This document shows, one piece after another, positions 59,333 through 64,000 of a stretch of DNA of 64,000 nucleotides. The stretch's first letter is position 1; each line of letters opens with the position of its first letter. A program made the translations under genes and the position numbers. Origin of the DNA: Albirhodobacter sp048262715 (GTDB lineage Bacteria > Pseudomonadota > Alphaproteobacteria > Rhodobacterales > Rhodobacteraceae); the NCBI GenBank assembly GCA_048262715.1, contig JBLXEV010000006.1, positions 1 through 64,000 of the forward strand. The letters run 5' to 3'. Below the pieces are notes generated by a model. The model ran no database searches. It had not been told where the DNA came from and saw only the letters and a program-made list of their open reading frames with translations.

Positions 59333-60703
59333 ATGGCAAAATCACCCTCCTCCGCCTTCACCTGTTCCGCCTGCGGCGCTGTCCATAAGAAATGGAGCGG
59401 CAAATGCGATGCCTGCGGCGAATGGAACTCCATCGTCGAGGAGAAGCCGCTCTCGGCTGGGCCCGGTTCCAAATCGCTCGGCGCGCATAAGGGCAAGGTG
59501 ATCCCGCTCTCGACGCTGGCGCATGAGGAGGCCCCGCCGCCGCGCACCCTCTCCGGCATGCCGGAACTGGACCGAGTATTGGGCGGCGGCTTGGTCGCGG
59601 CCTCGGCGATTCTGGTCGGCGGCGATCCCGGGATCGGGAAATCCACGCTGCTGTTGCAAGCCGCCGCAAGTTTCGCGCGCATGGGCTTGAAATGCATGTA
59701 TATTTCCGGCGAGGAAGCCTCGGCGCAGGTGCGCATGCGCGCGCAACGCCTCGGGCTGGCGGATGCGCCGGTGATGCTGGGCGCGGAGACCAATCTGCGC
59801 GATATTCTCACCACCTTGGAGGCTGAGCGCCCCGATCTGGTGATCATCGATTCGATTCAAACAATGTGGGCCGATATGGTCGAGGCCGCCCCCGGCTCGG
59901 TGAGCCAAGTCCGCACCTGCGCCCATGAATTGGTGACCTTTGCGAAAACCCGTGGCACGGCGGTGGTTTTGGTCGGCCATGTCACCAAAGAGGGCCAGAT
60001 CGCAGGGCCGCGCGTTGTCGAGCATATGGTCGATACCGTGCTCTATTTCGAGGGCGAGCGCGGGCATCAGTTCCGCATCCTGCGCGCGGTGAAAAATCGC
60101 TTTGGCCCCGCCTCGGAGATCGGCGTCTTCGAGATGACGGGGGGCGGTCTGGCAGAGGTCGCCAACCCCTCCGCGCTGTTCCTGTCCGAGCGGGCGCAGC
60201 CGCAGCCCGGATCGGCGGTGTTTGCGGGCATTGAGGGCACGCGCCCTGTGCTCACCGAGATCCAAGCCCTCGTCGCCCCCTCCACCCTGTCCTCGCCGCG
60301 CCGCACCGTGGTCGGGCTGGACTCGGGCCGTGTCTCGACCATCCTCGCCGTGTTGGAGAGCCGTTGTGGCATCCCCTTCACCGGCCTTGATGTGTTCCTC
60401 AACGTCGCGGGCGGGATGCGCGTGCAAGAGCCTGCCGCCGATCTGGCGCTGGCCGCCGCGCTGCTTTCCGCGCGCGAGGATGTGGCTTTGCCGCGCGAGA
60501 TGGTGATTTTCGGAGAAATATCCCTCTCCGGCGCCCTTAGACCGGTCGGTCAGGCGGAAAATAGGTTGAAAGAAGCGGAAAAACTTGGTTTCTCACGGGC
60601 AATCGCGCCCGATGGCACAAAGGCTGAGGGCGGACCGGGGATGGGCATTACCAAATTGCCTGATCTTGTGACTTTTGTTGGGGATATGTTCGGCGCGGGG
60701 TGA
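59333..60703 (+). CDS. radA: DNA repair protein RadA
   Basis: RadA processes recombination intermediates as a RecA-like ATPase. The 456 residues show the N-terminal zinc finger (CSACGAVHKKWSGKCDACGE), Walker A VGGDPGIGKSTLLLQAAA, the RadA motif KNRFGPASE and a C-terminal Lon-like fold with PAADLALAAALLSA. The length matches the family. The stop is 38 bases before the cvpA start; the two genes may be cotranscribed with purF beyond. Confidence 0.95.
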   Translation: MAKSPSSAFTCSACGAVHKKWSGKCDACGEWNSIVEEKPLSAGPGSKSLGAHKGKVIPLSTLAHEEAPPPRTLSGMPELDRVLGGGLVAASAILVGGDPGIGKSTLLLQAAASFARMGLKCMYISGEEASAQVRMRAQRLGLADAPVMLGAETNLRDILTTLEAERPDLVIIDSIQTMWADMVEAAPGSVSQVRTCAHELVTFAKTRGTAVVLVGHVTKEGQIAGPRVVEHMVDTVLYFEGERGHQFRILRAVKNRFGPASEIGVFEMTGGGLAEVANPSALFLSERAQPQPGSAVFAGIEGTRPVLTEIQALVAPSTLSSPRRTVVGLDSGRVSTILAVLESRCGIPFTGLDVFLNVAGGMRVQEPAADLALAAALLSAREDVALPREMVIFGEISLSGALRPVGQAENRLKEAEKLGFSRAIAPDGTKAEGGPGMGITKLPDLVTFVGDMFGAG

Positions 60704-60740
60704 TCCGTGGCGTGCGGCCCCGTCTCGGGGAGAGATACGC

Positions 60741-61349
60741 ATGGACGGCTTCACCATTATCGACGCGATCGTCGCAGGGATCATCGTGATCTCCGCGATC
60801 CTCGCTTATAGCCGAGGATTCGTGCGCGAGGCACTTTCGATTCTGGGCTGGGTTGCAGCGGCTGTCGTTGGCTTTGTCTTTGCCGATGCCGCGCGTCCCT
60901 TGATCGCGCAGATTCCGGTGATCAATAAAGTGATCGGCGATAGCTGTGAGCTGGCGACCGTGGGCGGCTTCGCGGCGGTCTTCGCCGTAGCACTCATTGT
61001 TGCAGGCTTGATCACACCGCTGTTTTCCTCGGTCATTTCGCGCTCGGCCCTCTCGGCGGTCGACCAAGGCTTGGGCTTCCTCTTCGGCGTCATTCGCGGC
61101 GTGTTGATCGTGGCCGTCGCCTTCGCGCTCTATGATCAGGTGATCGGCGTCAACTCGGTCGCCATGGTGGATGCCTCGCGCTCGGCCAAGATCTTCTCGA
61201 ACGTGGGCGACCGCGTGGAAGGCACGATGCCAGATGATGCACCGGGTTGGATCGTTGCGCGCTATGAGCAGCTGATCTCGAGCTGTGCGGCCCCCGCGAC
61301 GCCCGTGACGGCCCCCACAACGCCCGCAACTGCGCCCGCCGCAAACTAA
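60741..61349 (+). CDS. cvpA: CvpA family membrane protein
   Basis: The 202-residue inner-membrane protein has four membrane helices (about 5-25, 27-50, 68-90, 100-125), with SRGFVREALSILGWVAAAVV at the first hairpin, and a cytoplasmic tail ending in a Pro/Ala/Thr repeat (APATPVTAPTTPATAP). CvpA affects envelope integrity and colicin V production in E. coli. It lies between radA and purF, as in many bacteria. The start at 60741 follows the GGGGAGAG region; the upstream frame overlaps radA. Confidence 0.88.
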   Translation: MDGFTIIDAIVAGIIVISAILAYSRGFVREALSILGWVAAAVVGFVFADAARPLIAQIPVINKVIGDSCELATVGGFAAVFAVALIVAGLITPLFSSVISRSALSAVDQGLGFLFGVIRGVLIVAVAFALYDQVIGVNSVAMVDASRSAKIFSNVGDRVEGTMPDDAPGWIVARYEQLISSCAAPATPVTAPTTPATAPAAN

Positions 61350-61371
61350 GGCCCATAGCGAAATCACGTAG

Positions 61372-61398
61372 AAAGCCGCAGCCCCGCTGCGGCTTTTT
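61372..61398 (+). terminator. Terminator after cvpA
   Basis: AAAGCCGCAG-CCCC-GCTGCGGCTTTTT, a 10-bp stem with T tract. It separates cvpA from purF, so purF has its own promoter in the 150 bases after it. Confidence 0.9.
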
Positions 61399-61547
61399 GC
61401 ATAACGGCTTTGCGCAGAATTCTGGCCGCGCCCCCTCGACAAACCGAGGATGACGAATAGATGACGAAATGCCTCTGTGAGGGCGTGACACTGGGCCGCG
61501 CATCCTTTACACGGGCGCCATATCCTCAAGCCTCAGGAGAGCCGCCG

Positions 61548-63029
61548 ATGACCTCGTGCAAGCACTCGCCAGCCAAGTTCTTGTCGCATCCGTTCGATGA
61601 CGACAAACTCAAGGAAGAATGTGGTGTGTTCGGTGTAATCGGCGTGTCCGATGCCGCCAATTTCGTTGCCCTCGGGATGCATGCTTTGCAGCACCGTGGC
61701 CAAGAAGCGGGCGGGATCATCGTCCATGATGCCGAGAAGGGCTTTAATTCTGCCCATCGTTTCGGCTACGTCCGCGACAACTTCACCAAAGCCTCGCTGA
61801 TGGAAACCCTGCCCGGCTCACTGGCCATCGGCCATGTGCGCTATTCCACGGCAGGTTCCAAGGCCGCTGCGATCCGCGACGTGCAGCCGTTCTTCGGCGA
61901 ATTCTCGATGGGCGGCGCGGCCATCGCGCATAACGGAAACCTCACCAATGCCGATGCGTTGCGGCGCGAACTCATTGAGCGCGGTGCGATTTTCCAATCC
62001 AGCTCGGATTCGGAATGTATCATTCACCTGATGGCCAGCTCGATCCAGAAAGCCCATGCCAAGCGGATCGCGGATGCGCTGCGCCGCGTGGAAGGTGCCT
62101 TCTCCATCGTCGCGATGACCCGCACCAAGCTGATCGGTGTGCGCGATCCGCTCGGCGTCCGCCCGCTCGTGCTGGGCCGGATCGGCGACAAAGGCTATGT
62201 GCTTTCCTCGGAAACCTGCGGCCTCGATATCATCGGCGCGAAATTCGTGCGGGAAATCGAGCCGGGCGAGATGGTGGTCATTCAGGATGGCGTGATCGAG
62301 ACCAGCCGCCCCTTCGGCCCCTCTAAAGGCCGGTTCTGCATCTTCGAACATGTGTATTTCTCGCGTCCTGACAGCTTGATCGGCGGCCGCTCGGTCTATG
62401 AGACCCGCCATCAGATTGGGGTGGAACTGGCCCGCGAAGCGCCCGTCGAGGCCGATCTCGTCTGCCCCGTGCCCGATTCAGGCACGCCTGCGGCGATCGG
62501 TTTCAGTCAGGAATCGGGCATTCCCTTCGCCCTCGGCATCACCCGCAACCAATATATGGGCCGGACCTTTATCGAGCCGACAGATCACATTCGCAATATG
62601 GGCGTGCGCCTCAAGCTGAATGTGAACCGCGCGTTGATCAAGGGCAAACGTGTGATCCTCGTGGACGACTCAGTCGTGCGCGGCACCACCTCACGCAAGA
62701 TCAAGGAAATGATTCTGGACGCGGGCGCGGCAGAGGTGCACTTCCGCATCGCCTCGCCCCCCACCGCTTGGCCGTGCTTCTACGGCGTCGATACACCGGA
62801 CCGCGACAAGCTACTGGCGGCGAATATGACTGAAGAGCAGATGCGCGATTGGATCGGCGTGGACAGCTTGAAGTTCATCTCGCTCGACGGGCTCTACCGT
62901 GCTGCGGGCGAGGCCGAGGGCCGCAACAAAAGCTGCCCGCAATATTGCGATGCCTGCTTCTCGGGCGAATATCCGATTTCGCCGCAAGACCAACTCGACA
63001 AAGGTTTCAAGATGAAGGCCGCCGAGTAA
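61548..63029 (+). CDS. purF: Amidophosphoribosyltransferase
   Basis: PurF begins purine synthesis by making 5-phosphoribosylamine from PRPP and glutamine. The 493-residue protein starts with a 24-residue propeptide before the catalytic C25 (EECGVFGVIG). It has the glutaminase domain up to about 240, the PRPP loop VILVDDSVVRGTT and the cysteines SCPQYCDACFSGEYP near the end that could hold an iron-sulfur cluster, as in the B. subtilis type. AGGAG lies eight bases upstream of the ATG. The frame open from 61461 is not the start. Confidence 0.96.
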   Translation: MTSCKHSPAKFLSHPFDDDKLKEECGVFGVIGVSDAANFVALGMHALQHRGQEAGGIIVHDAEKGFNSAHRFGYVRDNFTKASLMETLPGSLAIGHVRYSTAGSKAAAIRDVQPFFGEFSMGGAAIAHNGNLTNADALRRELIERGAIFQSSSDSECIIHLMASSIQKAHAKRIADALRRVEGAFSIVAMTRTKLIGVRDPLGVRPLVLGRIGDKGYVLSSETCGLDIIGAKFVREIEPGEMVVIQDGVIETSRPFGPSKGRFCIFEHVYFSRPDSLIGGRSVYETRHQIGVELAREAPVEADLVCPVPDSGTPAAIGFSQESGIPFALGITRNQYMGRTFIEPTDHIRNMGVRLKLNVNRALIKGKRVILVDDSVVRGTTSRKIKEMILDAGAAEVHFRIASPPTAWPCFYGVDTPDRDKLLAANMTEEQMRDWIGVDSLKFISLDGLYRAAGEAEGRNKSCPQYCDACFSGEYPISPQDQLDKGFKMKAAE

Positions 63030-63052
63030 GTCCTTAAGATCAAATGGAATAC

Positions 63053-63087
63053 AAAAACGCGCGCCGGATTTGGCGCGCGTTTTTTTA
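63053..63087 (+). terminator. Terminator of purF
   Basis: AAAAACGCGCGCC-GGATTT-GGCGCGCGTTTTTTT, a 13-bp stem with A and T tracts on either side. Confidence 0.92.
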
Positions 63088-63123
63088 AGTGTCGACCTCG
63101 AGAGGGTTTGGCTGACGACAGAT

Positions 63124-63229
63124 CGCTCCGCGGGGGATATTTACGCTCTGTGGAAACGCAATTCGGGGAAACGCAATTCGGGTGTGTCTTTTTGCGCTTC
63201 CAGAGAGGATAAATATCCCCGCCGGAGGC
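63124..63229. repeat. Dispersed repeat, inverted pair between purF and zapA
   Basis: A plus copy (63124-63171, GCTCCGCGGGGGATATTTAC onward) and a minus copy (63194-63229, GCGCTTCCAGAGAGGATAAA onward) pair over GGGGATATTTA/TAAATATCCCC and CTCTGTGGAA/TTCCAGAG. Between them the motif ACGCAATTCGGGGAA is partly duplicated. The pair fills the space between the two convergent genes. Confidence 0.85.
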
Positions 63230-63253
63230 CCCGATATCCGTCAGCGCGGAGCG

Positions 63254-63631
63254 TCACTCCAGCTCGTCGATCTTCTCCGCAATCGCCTCGGCGCGCGCGG
63301 CAAGCTCGGCCATCGTATCGGCGATATGGGGCGGGATCACCGCCACTTCCACCGTCGCGGGATTGGCGCGCGCGTCTTGCAATGCGGCCTCCAACGCCTG
63401 CGTGCGGGCTTTCTCCTCGCGCAACTGATCTTCGAGCCCTGCGGTTTTATCCGCCAGCATTAGCCCCGACATCAACAGCATCCGCGCCTCGGGAATCCGC
63501 CCGATCGAGCCGATCAAGACCTGCGCCTCGGCATCGAGCATCTGACCTGCCGATTGCAGGAAATGTTCCTCGCCGTCCTGACACGCGACCTCAAAAGTTC
63601 GCCCGCCGATGGTGATTTTCAACTCAGGCAT
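63254..63631 (-). CDS. zapA: Cell division protein ZapA
   Basis: The 125-residue protein has the ZapA fold: MPELKITIGGRTFEVACQDG and the head ending in ARMLLMSGLMLADK, followed by a coiled coil (about 65-100 and 105-125). ZapA crosslinks FtsZ filaments at midcell. The start overlaps the stop of the partial gene beyond by eight bases. No 6S RNA sequence is seen after it, although the ssrS gene often follows zapA in other bacteria. Confidence 0.87.
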   Translation of the reverse strand: MPELKITIGGRTFEVACQDGEEHFLQSAGQMLDAEAQVLIGSIGRIPEARMLLMSGLMLADKTAGLEDQLREEKARTQALEAALQDARANPATVEVAVIPPHIADTMAELAARAEAIAEKIDELE

Positions 63632-64000
63632 CGGTGGCCTCCTTTTGCTCCGCCGCCGGATCTATCTCCCCCACGGCCGCCGCCGCGAGCGGCTCCAGCG
63701 CGAGGATCAGCTCCGCCAGTTCCTGCGCCTCTGCGGCACGGGCCGCGCGCAGGGCTTCCAGTTCGGCCTGCATGCTGCGGTTGACCAGATGCGGATCCAC
63801 CGTGCCAGCCGCTGAAGTGAGCGCGCCGTTCAGCGCGATCAAATCCGCATTGGCGCGTTTGAGCCGCGCGATCTCGGTTGTTGCAGCCTCGGCAAGACGC
63901 GTGGCCTTGCCCAGCTTGCGCTCCAACGCGGCCTCTGTCGCTTCCTGCTTCTCGCGGATCGCCCGCACGCGCTCGGAGAGCTGAAAATTGGCCTCGCGTT
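63624..64000 (-). CDS. Coiled-coil protein upstream of zapA, partial
   Basis: The minus-strand frame is open to the right window edge and gives 125 residues of C-terminal sequence: REANFQLSERVRAIREKQEA, then long Ala/Glu/Leu-rich helices and a short acidic tail (EIDPAAEQKEATDA). It should be a coiled coil. It overlaps zapA by eight bases, so the two are one transcript and the product may act in cell division. The N-terminus is not in the window and no family is recognised. Confidence 0.6.
   Translation of the reverse strand, partial: REANFQLSERVRAIREKQEATEAALERKLGKATRLAEAATTEIARLKRANADLIALNGALTSAAGTVDPHLVNRSMQAELEALRAARAAEAQELAELILALEPLAAAAVGEIDPAAEQKEATDA

Noticed and set aside
63088..63253. 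6S RNA gene expected after zapA
   Set aside because: The space is filled by the purF terminator and the dispersed repeat pair; no 6S-like long hairpin with an open centre is seen.

Overview
The window is about 62% GC DNA from an alphaproteobacterium of the Rhodobacterales (Rhodobacter/Roseobacter type). Clade markers are a phrA-trgA-trgB-cysK tellurite-resistance block, a permuted two-piece tmRNA with the tag ANDNRAPAMALAA next to an SspB-alpha adaptor, a ChpT phosphotransferase, DUF4169 and DUF3553 proteins, and an OlsBA ornithine-lipid pair. The genus cannot be fixed from sequence alone. || Layout. 1-443: edge of an integrated element, with an integrase N-terminus running off the left end beside the 3' end of tRNA-Ser(GGA). 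589-8233: minus-strand block phrA, trgA, trgB, cysK, mscS-type channel, AlaX-type editing protein, mostly with overlapping stop/start codons. 8433-10931: orphan polyamine-type binding protein, a 32-residue membrane microprotein and an APC-like permease. 11054-13640: ssrA, sspB, fumC. 13896-18761: DUF4169/ribbon-helix-helix pair, olsBA, DUF3553/chpT divergent pair, proA. 18889-23476: five tRNA genes in the wider region, with a probable acquired segment (merR, short His/Cys ORF, CDF metal exporter, autotransporter remnant) lying between two tRNA-Val genes. 23048-29369: HU-like protein, lon, a 45-residue membrane microprotein, an EnvZ-type kinase and an MBL hydrolase. 29439-29875: tRNA-Asn with a dead integrase fragment. 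|| 29908-43799 is a C-P lyase (phosphonate) regulon. It holds phnGHIJKLN for cleavage, phnM and a divergent second phnM, a 2H-phosphoesterase (DUF1045) that could stand in for the missing PhnP, the regulator phnF with a perfect inverted-repeat operator, the transporter phnCDEE and a hexapeptide acetyltransferase. Three candidate Pho boxes precede separate transcription units. Together these genes would import phosphonates under phosphate starvation, couple them to ribose, break the C-P bond and recover phosphate plus PRPP. || 43857-50849: polar amino-acid ABC transporter, amidase, glycosyltransferase, an alpha/beta-hydrolase-like protein, DUF1127 and a lipoprotein. 51034-63029: housekeeping genes pyrC, pyrE, dnaB, alr, mlaE, mlaF, pqiA-like, radA, cvpA, purF. 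63254-64000: zapA and a partial coiled-coil gene. A dispersed, often inverted-paired repeat (core GCCTCCGGCGGGGATATTT) sits at gene ends at four places; a related longer inverted repeat follows fumC.
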